DNA of 64,000 nucleotides, from assembly GCA_964356335.1 (NCBI GenBank), contig CAYHHI010000014.1, forward strand, positions 3,680 to 67,679, read 5' to 3'. The position numbers and the translations under genes are program-made. The notes under the pieces are model-generated. The model worked only from the letters and a program-made list of their open reading frames with translations. It had not been told where the DNA came from and did not search any database. Origin of the DNA: CAYHHI01 sp964356335 (lineage in GTDB: Bacteria; Arandabacterota; Arandabacteria; Arandabacterales; Arandabacteraceae). Positions 50,950-59,339 of this stretch are shown here, piece after piece (position 1 is the stretch's first letter; each line of letters starts with the position of its first letter).

Positions 50950-52371
50950 TTACTTGAAAAGCCCCTTGATGCTCCCCCAGGTTGTTGGCGCGACCGGACT
51001 GCCGCCATTGTTCGCTGCCTGAGGCGTGAAGGCAACTGTGAGCCCGGCCTCGGAGGCAAGCATCCAATCCCCCGTGCAGTCAGGATATCTCATCATGGCC
51101 TGATCTTTGCCTCCTTCACCGCCAAAGGACTGAATATCGACGAGGGCCCCACTGCGATCAAGAAGTGATACAACGTCGCCGGCGTTCGTGAGCGACAATC
51201 CGCCCGTAGATGCAGTAAAGACCTTGCCGTCGAAACCCGTGGGAGCCCCACCGCCAAAGACTGTCACAAACTCCCCGGGCGCGAGGACCATGCCCGTATC
51301 AGGGAAGGTATGCCTCATGGATGTGGCGTCAGCCAGCTTCCAGCCCGCGATATCAACCGGATTTGAACCGCAGTTGACAATCTCCACGAACTCATCATCT
51401 GATGAATCCCTTATGCCATCCCTATTGGCGTCACCGGCCATGTCGTTGGGCGGGTCCGCGAGTATCTCGTTCAGCTTGACGCTGATGCCGCCGCTTCTCA
51501 CCCTGTAACCCATCCAGGGTATGACGGTCGATGTCTGGGGATCGTAGAGAGATACCATGTACCGCACCGTGTCCTCGGCCGCGCACGGCAGTATTGTGTA
51601 CGACCAGGCCCCCATATCGGACGTACCCGAAACCAATGCCATCTCCGGCTCCTCACCATTCTCGAGGTTTATCTGATAAGCAAGCAGTACTCTCGAGACA
51701 CCCGAGGCATCTCCCGCCTCCACGGTTATCTTCATACTGTCATCTTGCGTCGGATAGAGAGGATCCCTCGTGATTGCGAAAACGTGCGGAGGCGGGTCAG
51801 ACGAATTGGCCTGGCCGGGCGTGGGATCCCCCCCACATCCGCCCATCGGCAGAAAGTGATCGAAGGCCGCGATGGGCCCCGACCCATCAGGCAGTCGCCC
51901 CAGGGAGACATCGTAGCCGACATCGGAAGACCCATAAGATAAGGAATCAACCACCGTCGTGTCGGCTCCCGAGACCGCAACAAGCCAGACGATGTCCCCG
52001 GAATTGTTGAGGCTCAAGCCTATCGCGGAATGTCCGTTCTCGCCTTCCCATCTTGATGCATCTTCTCCATAGACTACCGTGTGTGCCCCCGCGAGCATGG
52101 TGCCCGAGAAGCCATAAACCGGCGCCCGGCTCTCCCCGTTAAGGAGAATGGTCCCTGCGAGGTCTATGCTCCCAGGCCCATTGTTCACAATCTCAACCCA
52201 CTCGTCTTTCTTGGAGTCGGCCTGGAGATCACCGTCCCAGTCACTTCCCGGCGCGGGCAACACTTCGTTGATTCTCAAGGAGGCAAGCGCAGACAGAGGT
52301 AAAACCGCGGAGGTCACAACGAACATCAGCAACCAAAAGCCACCAAAATAAAAACGCAAAGCGCACCGCAT
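50950..52371 (-). CDS. Secreted protein with two lamin-tail domains
   Basis: From ATG 52371 (GGGGAGG before it; an in-frame TTG is 9 bases upstream) 473 residues with a signal peptide ('LMFVVTSAVLPLSALA'). Two lamin-tail domains: about residues 30-190 ('SLRINEVLPAPGSDWDGD', 'DEWVEIVNNGPGSIDLAGTI') and about 300-450 ('VKLNEILADPPNDMAGDANR', 'DDEFVEIVNCGSNPVDIAGW'). Between them is an Ig-like piece 'DSMKITVEAGDASGVSRVLL'. Such proteins are secreted or surface-bound in many uncultivated bacteria. The 3' end shows no anchor. The neighbours give no functional hint. Confidence 0.87.
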   Translation of the reverse strand: MRCALRFYFGGFWLLMFVVTSAVLPLSALASLRINEVLPAPGSDWDGDLQADSKKDEWVEIVNNGPGSIDLAGTILLNGESRAPVYGFSGTMLAGAHTVVYGEDASRWEGENGHSAIGLSLNNSGDIVWLVAVSGADTTVVDSLSYGSSDVGYDVSLGRLPDGSGPIAAFDHFLPMGGCGGDPTPGQANSSDPPPHVFAITRDPLYPTQDDSMKITVEAGDASGVSRVLLAYQINLENGEEPEMALVSGTSDMGAWSYTILPCAAEDTVRYMVSLYDPQTSTVIPWMGYRVRSGGISVKLNEILADPPNDMAGDANRDGIRDSSDDEFVEIVNCGSNPVDIAGWKLADATSMRHTFPDTGMVLAPGEFVTVFGGGAPTGFDGKVFTASTGGLSLTNAGDVVSLLDRSGALVDIQSFGGEGGKDQAMMRYPDCTGDWMLASEAGLTVAFTPQAANNGGSPVAPTTWGSIKGLFK

Positions 52372-52433
52372 CTTCCACAACCTCCCCTCACCGGCTTTGC
52401 TCAGAAAGCCCTGTTCCTATGCCTTACTAATTC

Positions 52434-53801
52434 CTATCTCCGCACTCTACAATGTGCGACTTCCCGCTTTCGTACACCCCCTTCAATCAACATCGCCTTC
52501 CCAATTACCCGCCTTCTCCGAACCCATCCTTCCCGAACCACCACCCCCTTTCCACAGGGTTCTTGGCAAAGCCTATCGGAGTAGCGTCTCGAAGTCAAGC
52601 CAAAACCTCCGAAGCCCGGGGCTCGGCTGGAGCGGAGTGTAGTTCCGACGCGAAAGCCAGCCCCAGGCGAGGTCGCAGGCAGCGCTCTCACGAAGCGCTC
52701 CATCTCCTCATGCGTATTGTAGAAGTGCGGGGAGACTCTGATCTTGCCCCGGCGTGAGACCGTGAGAAATCCTCGCCTCAAGAGGCTCGCGCAGACCTTA
52801 TCGGCATCGTGCTTGCCAGGGTAGAAAGAGACGATTCCCGATTTTTCTCCCTCACCCCTCGGGCTGTACACTCTGAAGCCGCGACCTTCCAGGAGTCGAC
52901 AAAGATGATCGGTGATGTCGATTATGCGTTTCTCGATCGCCTCGATCCCAAGGCCGTTGATCATCTTCAGGGCCTCATTGAGACCTGCGATGCCAAGGAG
53001 ATTCTTCTGGGCGGATTCATAGCGGCGGCTATCGGGGAAGAGCGTGTAGTCAAACTCGTAGTAATTGTTCCAGCCGACCACCGAGAGCCAGCCCGGTGTA
53101 GGATGGATAAGCTCATTGATCACTCGATGTGAGCAGTAGAATATGCCCGTGCCCTGCGGAGCAAGCAGCCACTTATGGCCTCCAGCAGACAGTCCATCGA
53201 TGAGACACTTCTTGACATCAAGTTTCAAGGCGCCCAGACCCTGGATGCCATCGACCACGAAGTAGACGCCGCGCTTCCTGCAGATCTTCCCGATTCTAGC
53301 GAGATCGTTCCGGTATCCGCTCGAGAACTCCACGAAGCTTATCGCGACGATACGCGTCCGCGCATCAATCGCCTTCTCGATATCCTCAACAAGAATTCTG
53401 CCCTCCCGGTCCGGCACGAACTTGATGCGAACACCTCGTTTCTTGAGCGAAAGCCAGGGATACACATTTGCCGGAAACTCGATGCGGGGCAACACAACGT
53501 TGTCCCCCTTTCGCCAGTCAATTCCGCGCGCGAAGTAGTTGAGCCCCTGGGTGGTATTGTCTACAAAGGCAGTCTCTTCGGGCTCCGCGTTGATGAGGCG
53601 CGCAGCCTGCCTTCGCGCTTCCTCGACCCGCTTGGTCCAGCGAGGCTCCACAGTGCCACCGTACATAGTCTGCTCCAGGACATGCCTGGCGAGCGCAGCA
53701 GCCACTGTGGTTGAAAAAGGGGAGACTCCCGCGTGATTGAAATAACCGATCTTCTTGGTGATTGGAAATGCCTTTCTGATTTCAAGGAACTTGTCTCTCA
53801 A
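52434..53801 (-). CDS. Class V-fold PLP aminotransferase/cysteine desulfurase-like protein
   Basis: A fold-type I class V enzyme starting at TTG 53801, with GGAGGAGAAGA before it. Blocks: 'YFNHAGVSPFSTTVAAALAR', 'FVDNTTQGLNYFARGIDW', 'FVVDGIQGLGALKLDVKKCL', the PLP Lys in 'GLSAGGHKWLLAPQGTG', and the C-terminal 'GKIRVSPHFYNTHEEMERFV'. The core ends near residue 380; the last ~75 residues ('GAGFRVGTTLRSSRAPGFGG' onwards) are encoded by a degenerate copy of the dispersed repeat and by Arg-rich sequence, so the C-terminus is likely an insertion-made tail. Substrate not determined. Confidence 0.87.
   Translation of the reverse strand: MRDKFLEIRKAFPITKKIGYFNHAGVSPFSTTVAAALARHVLEQTMYGGTVEPRWTKRVEEARRQAARLINAEPEETAFVDNTTQGLNYFARGIDWRKGDNVVLPRIEFPANVYPWLSLKKRGVRIKFVPDREGRILVEDIEKAIDARTRIVAISFVEFSSGYRNDLARIGKICRKRGVYFVVDGIQGLGALKLDVKKCLIDGLSAGGHKWLLAPQGTGIFYCSHRVINELIHPTPGWLSVVGWNNYYEFDYTLFPDSRRYESAQKNLLGIAGLNEALKMINGLGIEAIEKRIIDITDHLCRLLEGRGFRVYSPRGEGEKSGIVSFYPGKHDADKVCASLLRRGFLTVSRRGKIRVSPHFYNTHEEMERFVRALPATSPGAGFRVGTTLRSSRAPGFGGFGLTSRRYSDRLCQEPCGKGVVVREGWVRRRRVIGKAMLIEGGVRKREVAHCRVRR
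52618..52680 (-). repeat. Degenerate copy of the dispersed repeat, inside a coding region
   Basis: The minus-strand sequence GGGGCTGG-CTTTCGCGTC-GGAACTACA matches, with differences, the repeat at 56928, 58878 and 61024. It lies in the 3' end of the class V aminotransferase gene. Confidence 0.65.
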
Positions 53802-54043
53802 TCTTCTCCTCCAGATGGTATGCTCTTACCAGTCTCGTGGCCCTATCGTGTTTGGCAACCTGGCCAACAGGAGATTTTAAGCCTTGCGAAGGCCGACAGG
53901 CAAGCGCTTTGAGGTACGCAACAGCAAGAGATGGACATATCCTGCCCAACGGTGATAAGACAGTGGCCAATATGGCCCTGGACAGGATGGCTCGCAACCG
54001 GTAGCCTCGAATCAGACAAGCACAGTAGAAGGGGGAACAAACC

Positions 54044-54406
54044 ATGCAGGATGAAAGGATGCGGATCCTCAGGATGCTGGAGGAGAAGAAGATCTCGGCC
54101 GAAGATGCAGCGAAACTCCTCGATGCGGTGCCTGGTGGACGCCCCGGCGAAGACGAAGGGCTGGGCAAGAAGAAACTGCGCATACGAGTCACCGATCCAA
54201 AATCGGGCAAGCAGAAGGTCAATTTGACCATTCCGATCGGGCTTGCGAGGTTGGCAGCCAAGTTCATCCCCGCCAAGAAGAAGGAACAGCTCCTGACCGA
54301 AGGGTTCGACATCGACGCGATCATGTCGCAGGTCATGTCCGAGAACATCGGCAAGATAGCTGACGTGGAATCCGATGAGGGTTATATCCAGATATCTATA
54401 GAATGA
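54044..54406 (+). CDS. SHOCT-like domain protein
   Basis: A 120-residue cytosolic protein. The N-terminus 'DERMRILRMLEEKKISAEDA' plus 'AKLLDAV' is the SHOCT-like (YvlB-N-type) helix pair. The middle 'KLRIRVTDPKSGKQKVNLTI' and the C-terminal 'DVESDEGYIQISIE' follow the pattern of these adhesion or regulation-linked proteins. GGGGGAACAAACC precedes the ATG. It stands alone and divergent from the class V gene; the 242 bases upstream hold no gene. Its function is unknown. Confidence 0.85.
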   Translation: MQDERMRILRMLEEKKISAEDAAKLLDAVPGGRPGEDEGLGKKKLRIRVTDPKSGKQKVNLTIPIGLARLAAKFIPAKKKEQLLTEGFDIDAIMSQVMSENIGKIADVESDEGYIQISIE

Positions 54407-54461
54407 ATATAGAGTGATGGGGCCTCACGATGACCGGTAGGCGTCGCTTAAGGCCGTACAT

Positions 54462-55346
54462 TTACGGATCCGCCGGCCGGCTTTGCTTGATTCGCTCCAG
54501 GCCTTCGACGACACGGCAGGGGAAAAAGCCTGCTCGACTCCTGAATTTGCTCGTGCTGAGCGTGGAGTCGAGCGGTCGCTCGGCAAGATAGGCGAACTCG
54601 TCCATCCTCACGGGAACAAGCAATGACTTGTCGCAGCCGAAGACCTCGCACACCTTCTGACCAAAATCGTAGCGGCTCACGATCTCGGCCCCACCGACGT
54701 GATAGAGCCCGGACAGGTCTTTCTCAGCCGCGCTGACTATCGCCTCGGCAAGATCATTAACCAGAATCGGATTTCGTTTCTGATCGGTGAAGACTTGCAT
54801 TGGCTCTCCCCGTGCCAGCCTCTCGAGTAGTCGGACAAGGAAGGTTTTGCTCACGGGGCTTCCGAATCCGTAGATGAGAGAACTCCTCAAGATGAGGGCA
54901 TCGCTGCATGTACCAAGTGCGGCTTCCTCAGCCCGGAGCTTCGACACGCCGTAGATGCTGAGGGGACGGGGGGTGTCTTCCTCCGTGTAGAGGCCCTTTG
55001 TGCCGTCGAAGACGAGATCGGTCGAGACGAATACAAAGCGCGCGCCTAGCCTCTGGGCAAGGGAGGCAAGCTCATGAGTCGCTTCGAAGTTCACTCTGAA
55101 GGCCAGATCCGGTTCCTGCTCACACCTATCAGGATCAGTGAGAGCTGCAAGATGGATGATGACGTCCGGTTTGACATGATCGAGAAGATCCGATATCGAA
55201 GGCACGTCGCCGAGATCTAGCTTCGTGCCAAATGTTGCTTCGGGTGCGCATGGATGGGAAAAATAGGTCACCGTAACCTGACAGCGTCCTGCAAGGACCG
55301 TGGCAACGGTCCAGCCCAATGAGCCGCTTCCACCTGTCACGAGCAC
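54462..55346 (-). CDS. NAD(P)-dependent sugar nucleotide reductase (RmlD-like)
   Basis: A 294-residue extended SDR starting at GTG 55346. The dinucleotide motif is 'VTGGSGSLGWTVATVLAGR'; catalytic 'VFVSTDLVFDG' and 'YGVSKLRAEE' (YxxxK); 'RSSLIYGFGSPVSKTFLVRL' follows. It matches dTDP-4-dehydrorhamnose reductase and relatives, although no other rml gene is beside it. It starts 20 bases after the hflX stop on the same strand, so probably in its operon. Exact substrate not determined. Confidence 0.85.
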   Translation of the reverse strand: MLVTGGSGSLGWTVATVLAGRCQVTVTYFSHPCAPEATFGTKLDLGDVPSISDLLDHVKPDVIIHLAALTDPDRCEQEPDLAFRVNFEATHELASLAQRLGARFVFVSTDLVFDGTKGLYTEEDTPRPLSIYGVSKLRAEEAALGTCSDALILRSSLIYGFGSPVSKTFLVRLLERLARGEPMQVFTDQKRNPILVNDLAEAIVSAAEKDLSGLYHVGGAEIVSRYDFGQKVCEVFGCDKSLLVPVRMDEFAYLAERPLDSTLSTSKFRSRAGFFPCRVVEGLERIKQSRPADP

Positions 55347-55366
55347 CTTGGTCTGCGCGGCAATCT

Positions 55367-56668
55367 TCAGGGCTCTACCTCTGGTGCCCCCCCGCGATCA
55401 GGCCGTGCCGCGGGCTGCCGGGCGGATTCGATGTAGGCCTCGAGGGGCTTGAGATACCGTTCATCTATCCTGACGTGCAGTCTCAGGTTGCCGTCGAGGG
55501 ATTCGCTGCCAAGGACTCGTCCGTACCGATGGATGTAAGAAAGTGTTCCAGCATCCTCCCCGGGGAGGTTCACGAAGACTTCTGCTTTCTCTCGCACCAC
55601 AAACCCGAGCAGCCGCTCCCTGAGGGCTTCCGTTCCCCACCCGTGAAGAGCGCTCACGAGTATGGCGTCATCGTGCGTGCGGCGCGCCGTCTTAAGCTCC
55701 GTCTCATCGCCCACAAGATCAACCTTATTGAACACCAGCGCCTCCGGCTTGCCACCCGCGCCGATCTCATCAAGCACGCTGCGTACGGTTGCGATCTGCG
55801 ATTCATGGTTGTGGTGACTGACGTCCGCCACGTGAATAATCAGGTCCGCTTCAATCACACACTCGAGAGTGGCATGAAAGGACGCCACCAGGTGATGAGG
55901 CAGCTTCTTTATGAAGCCGACGGTATCGCTCAAGAGCATTGTTTCCTTTGAAGGAAGTCTCAGGATTCGCGTGGTCGTATCCAGGGTTTCAAAGAGCCTG
56001 TCCCCGGTTGAGACATTCGCCCTGGTAAGATGATTGAAGAGTGTGGACTTGCCTGTATTGGTATAGCCCACGAGGCTTGCCTTGGCGAAATCTTTCCTTC
56101 CCGCGGTGCTGACAACCCTGTCCTGCTCAACCTTCTTCAAGGTTTTCTTGAGGGTGAAGATTCTTCGTCTTATCCTCCGTCTGTCAACTTCGAGCTGAGT
56201 CTCACCAGGCCCCCTTGTGCCGATGCCGCTGCCTGTCCTGGACAGATGTTCCCACATGCGCGTAAGCCTCGGCAGGGTGTACTCGAGCTGGGCGAGTTCA
56301 ACCTGGGCCTTGGCAACATTGGTTCGTGCGCCGAGTGCGAAGATGTCAAGGATCAGCTGGCTTCGGTCGATCACGCGCACACCGGCCAGTTCCTCGAGGT
56401 TCCCCGCCTGGGCCGGGCTAAGGTCCTCATCGAAGACGATGAGATCGACATCCTTATCGCGGCAGAGGATGCCGATTTCTTCGGCTTTGCCCTTGCCGAT
56501 GAAAGTCGCTGAGTCAATTGTTCGCTTCTCCTGAAGGACCCTGGAGACGACCTCGCCCCCGGCCGTCCTTGTAAGAAGGGCGAGCTCATCCATCGACTCA
56601 CGGGCCTCGCCGTGGCCTTGACGGCCCCTGAAAGACCCCGCGAGCAGAACCTTCTCTCTCTTCACCAA
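55367..56668 (-). CDS. hflX: GTPase HflX
   Basis: HflX is a ribosome-splitting GTPase of stress response. The 433-residue protein has the N-terminal HflX domain ('LIVFDEDLSPAQAGNLEELA', 'VIDRSQLILDIFALGARTN'), the glycine-rich 'GSGIGTRGPGETQLEVDRRR', the GTPase domain with G1 'LVGYTNTGKSTLFNHL', G3 'DTVGFIKKLPHHLVASF' and G4 'NKVD', then a C-terminal region 'LRLHVRIDERYLKPLEAYIE'. The start is TTG 56668 (or GTG three bases later). It is followed 20 bases later by the RmlD-like gene. Confidence 0.96.
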   Translation of the reverse strand: MVKREKVLLAGSFRGRQGHGEARESMDELALLTRTAGGEVVSRVLQEKRTIDSATFIGKGKAEEIGILCRDKDVDLIVFDEDLSPAQAGNLEELAGVRVIDRSQLILDIFALGARTNVAKAQVELAQLEYTLPRLTRMWEHLSRTGSGIGTRGPGETQLEVDRRRIRRRIFTLKKTLKKVEQDRVVSTAGRKDFAKASLVGYTNTGKSTLFNHLTRANVSTGDRLFETLDTTTRILRLPSKETMLLSDTVGFIKKLPHHLVASFHATLECVIEADLIIHVADVSHHNHESQIATVRSVLDEIGAGGKPEALVFNKVDLVGDETELKTARRTHDDAILVSALHGWGTEALRERLLGFVVREKAEVFVNLPGEDAGTLSYIHRYGRVLGSESLDGNLRLHVRIDERYLKPLEAYIESARQPAARPDRGGAPEVEP

Positions 56669-56927
56669 TTTTCACTCTCTCCCATGTGCGTTGCTTCCCA
56701 TGTCCGATGTCCTATTTGTTGAATCGGTATCGGTCTGCGTGTGCCCGCATCCTCCCACCCGCGCCCTCTTGCTTGATCCTCTTGCTGCTCGCCTCGAAAA
56801 CAAAAGCCCGGCCCCCGATTCGAGCCGGACTCAAAGCTTACATGATCCGCAGTTCAATCAAAAGCCGCTACTCGACCTCCCTCACTTGTAGCTTACTCCT
56901 GGACAGATCTGTTGTCAATCGGCGATC

Positions 56928-57105
56928 CGATAGACTCCGCCTTGCGGGGCTGGTCTCCGGCTCAGAACTACATTCGCCTCCGACCCAGACCCCGCTGCGG
57001 CTTCTCGCGAAGGTTCCACCTGCGCTGAGATCGCCATGCCGAGCCGACGGATGGCCCGGAGGGCATGGGGTTCTAACCGAAGGGCATCCGACGGCGAGGC
57101 ACAGG
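56928..57105 (+). repeat. Composite dispersed repeat, copy 1 (R1 then R2)
   Basis: R1 (about 56928-57000, with CTCAGAACTACATTCGCC) is followed by R2 (about 57035-57105, with GAGCCGACGGATGGCCCG and TTCTAACCGAAGGG). The same order occurs at 58878 onwards, so the lipoprotein gene 57305-58861 is flanked by direct copies. The rest of 56669-57304 has no convincing gene; a 'GGGTTCGAG' further on at 57416 is not a tRNA. Confidence 0.75.
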
Positions 57106-57304
57106 ACACTCGGCCTCGTGGCGGTGATGCGGGCTCGCTTGAACCCATCGTGCCACGTGTTACCTGTGTCCCGCGCTGCCAGCGTTTTAGGTTGACCCCA
57201 TGCGCTCCCGCTGCTATGCTCTCGCCTTGCTGTGGATCTGTTGATTTGTCCATGTTCACTCGCTTGATGTCTTGCTCTATTGTTGTTTGTTTCGCTGAAG
57301 GATT

Positions 57305-58861
57305 ATGTGGCTTCAAAGCAGAGGCTCTACTTCTGTGACACACCGTTCCATTGGGCGTAGGTTTCCCCGGGGCACATCCTGGGCGCCGCCCGATCCGGTG
57401 CATACGGCAGGGCTTGGGTTCGAGCGGGAGGTTATCGCCTCGGCACCGTCAGGTCTATCCTCAACGCGCTCTCTCCTCGTAGGTCTGGTCTTGATTTGCT
57501 CATCCTTTGGATGTGCTTATCATCCCATGCTTATGACCGACGCGCGCCTGCTAATGGCGAAGCAGCAATATGCGGAAGCTCTTGAGGAAGTCAACAAGGT
57601 ATGCAAGTCCCGGGATGACGTCCTTTGTCTCCTTGAAAGGGGCCTCCTTCTTCACTACGCAGGCAAGTATGATGAAAGTAACCAGGTCTTTGACAAGGCC
57701 GAGATTCTGACCGAGGGATTATATACAAAGAGCGTCTCGCGCGAGGCAGCCGCTTTTGTCACAAGCGATCTTGCGCTCGCTTACGCGCCCAAGTCCTTTG
57801 AGCAGGTGCTCGTCAACTATTTTCGCGCTCTCAACTACATGTTTCTTGGTTCAAGCGAAGACGCCCTGGTGGAATGCAGGAAGGCCAGTGACAAACTTGC
57901 GCACTACTCCGAGGAGCAGCAGAGACCGTACAGGCATGATGCCTTCATTGAATATCTGACCGGGATTCTTTACGAGTGGGGCGGGGAGACCAACAACGCC
58001 TTCATATCCTACAGAAACGCGTGTGACGCCTACCGGACTTACGGCGAGATCTTCGGCATCAAGGCCCCGCAGGATCTCACCTGCGACCTCCTCCGCACAG
58101 CCTATGCCATGGGCTTTGTTGAAGAAGCAGAGGAGATCCCAGCGGAAGAGCGAGAGGGATGCAGAACCTCTTTACCAGAACCTCAATCGGAGCTTGCTAA
58201 GGTCGTTATATTCATAGAGCAAGGCTTCGTGCCTGCACTGCAGGAATGGAGTATCAATATGCCTATCCTGAAGTCAGAAGCCAAGGCGGCAAGCGACGAC
58301 CCCGCCAACTTCTCTCTCGGAATGACATCGAGAATGTATGGCTATACCTACGATGCTGGTGACGTCAAGTACTTCCTGCGAGTGGCACTTCCAAGCTACC
58401 GTGCCACTCCAATAGCCTCGCAGGCTCCAAGTCTCGTTCTCGACAACCGCGCCGTTGCACCGGCGGAGTGTGAGGACATCTTTGCAATAGCCAAGGCTGA
58501 ACTGGATCATGACATGCCGAGAATATTCGTGAAGACCATCGCGAGAGCCATCGTCAAATACAAGGTGAGCGATGCAGCAGGGAACAAATGGGGGGATATT
58601 CTTGGCAAGCTCGTCAACGCGGCAACTGCTGCCACTGAGCAGGCCGACCTTCGGGCATGGCTATCGCTGCCACGGGCTATCTACATGGTGACCGTGTATG
58701 TGGAACCGGGTACTCATACGTTGGCGCTCGCCGGAGGATTGCAGGCATCCGGATCGGTGGCGTCCCCCTCGCCGGACACGAGCACGACCTATCCCACCCA
58801 GACAGTTCGTCTGGACGCCCAACCAGGTACAACCAACTTCGTGCGTTTCAGACAGTATTGA
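57305..58861 (+). CDS. COG3014-like TPR lipoprotein
   Basis: An exported protein of up to 518 residues; the true start is unclear (ATG 57305, or internal TTG/GTG starts near 57413). A hydrophobic segment ends in the lipobox 'CSSFGC' near residue 70. After it come helical, TPR-like repeats ('MAKQQYAEALEEVNKVCKSR', 'LLLHYAGKYDESNQVFDKAE', 'ALVECRKASDKLAHYSEEQQ') and a C-terminal beta-rich part 'PRAIYMVTVYVEPGTHTLAL'. This is the pattern of COG3014 family lipoproteins, whose role is unknown. It stands between two repeat copies. Confidence 0.78.
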   Translation: MWLQSRGSTSVTHRSIGRRFPRGTSWAPPDPVHTAGLGFEREVIASAPSGLSSTRSLLVGLVLICSSFGCAYHPMLMTDARLLMAKQQYAEALEEVNKVCKSRDDVLCLLERGLLLHYAGKYDESNQVFDKAEILTEGLYTKSVSREAAAFVTSDLALAYAPKSFEQVLVNYFRALNYMFLGSSEDALVECRKASDKLAHYSEEQQRPYRHDAFIEYLTGILYEWGGETNNAFISYRNACDAYRTYGEIFGIKAPQDLTCDLLRTAYAMGFVEEAEEIPAEEREGCRTSLPEPQSELAKVVIFIEQGFVPALQEWSINMPILKSEAKAASDDPANFSLGMTSRMYGYTYDAGDVKYFLRVALPSYRATPIASQAPSLVLDNRAVAPAECEDIFAIAKAELDHDMPRIFVKTIARAIVKYKVSDAAGNKWGDILGKLVNAATAATEQADLRAWLSLPRAIYMVTVYVEPGTHTLALAGGLQASGSVASPSPDTSTTYPTQTVRLDAQPGTTNFVRFRQY

Positions 58862-58877
58862 GATCCGTGGCGAGACC

Positions 58878-58950
58878 CCGATAGCTCGGCCTTGCAGGGC
58901 TGGTCTTCGGCTCAGAACTACATTCGCCTCCGACCCAGCCCCTGCGCCGG
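58878..58950 (+). repeat. Dispersed repeat R1, copy 2
   Basis: Contains CTCAGAACTACATTCGCC in the same orientation as copy 1 and runs straight into the 105-base tandem array. It begins 16 bases after the lipoprotein stop codon. Confidence 0.75.
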
Positions 58951-59224
58951 TGCTTTGCTGGAGCTGCCGAGCCGACGGATGGCCCGCAGGGCATGGGGTT
59001 CTAACCGAAGGGCCACCGGCGGCGAGGAACCAGAGACTCCGCCTTCGCGGGCCAGTGCTTTGCTGGAGCTGCCGAGCCGACGGATGGCCCGCAGGGCATG
59101 TAGTTCTAACCGAAGGGCCACCGGCGACGAGGAACCAGAGACTCCGCCTTCGCGGGCCAGTGCTTTGCCGGAGCTGCCGAGCCGACGGATGGCCCGCAGG
59201 GCATGTAGTTCTAACCGAAGGGCC
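58951..59224 (+). repeat. 105-base tandem repeat array, interrupted by gap
   Basis: Three consecutive units start at 58951, 59056 and 59161 (period exactly 105) with the same R2 core GAGCCGACGGATGGCCCG and TTCTAACCGAAGGG. After the 100-N gap the sequence resumes at 59325 with ACCGGCGGCGAGG, which matches the same place in the unit, so the array continues across the gap and its length is unknown. Each unit contains a short inverted repeat, GCCC-GCA-GGGC. Confidence 0.9.
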
Positions 59225-59324
59225 NNNNNNNNNNNNNNNNNNNNNNNNNNNNNNNNNNNNNNNNNNNNNNNNNNNNNNNNNNNNNNNNNNNNNNNNNNNN
59301 NNNNNNNNNNNNNNNNNNNNNNNN
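59225..59324. other. Scaffold gap of 100 Ns
   Basis: Exactly 100 unresolved bases, the standard placeholder for a gap of unknown size. It sits inside the tandem array, as expected for a repeat that short reads cannot span. Reading frames across it are not genes. Confidence 0.99.
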
Positions 59325-59339
59325 ACCGGCGGCGAGGTT

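Noticed and set aside
57400..57430. A tRNA-like GGGTTCGAG string
   Set aside because: No acceptor, D or anticodon arms can be formed around it.
58951..59224. A CRISPR array
   Set aside because: The 105-base units are nearly identical along their whole length with no unique spacers, and no cas genes are present.
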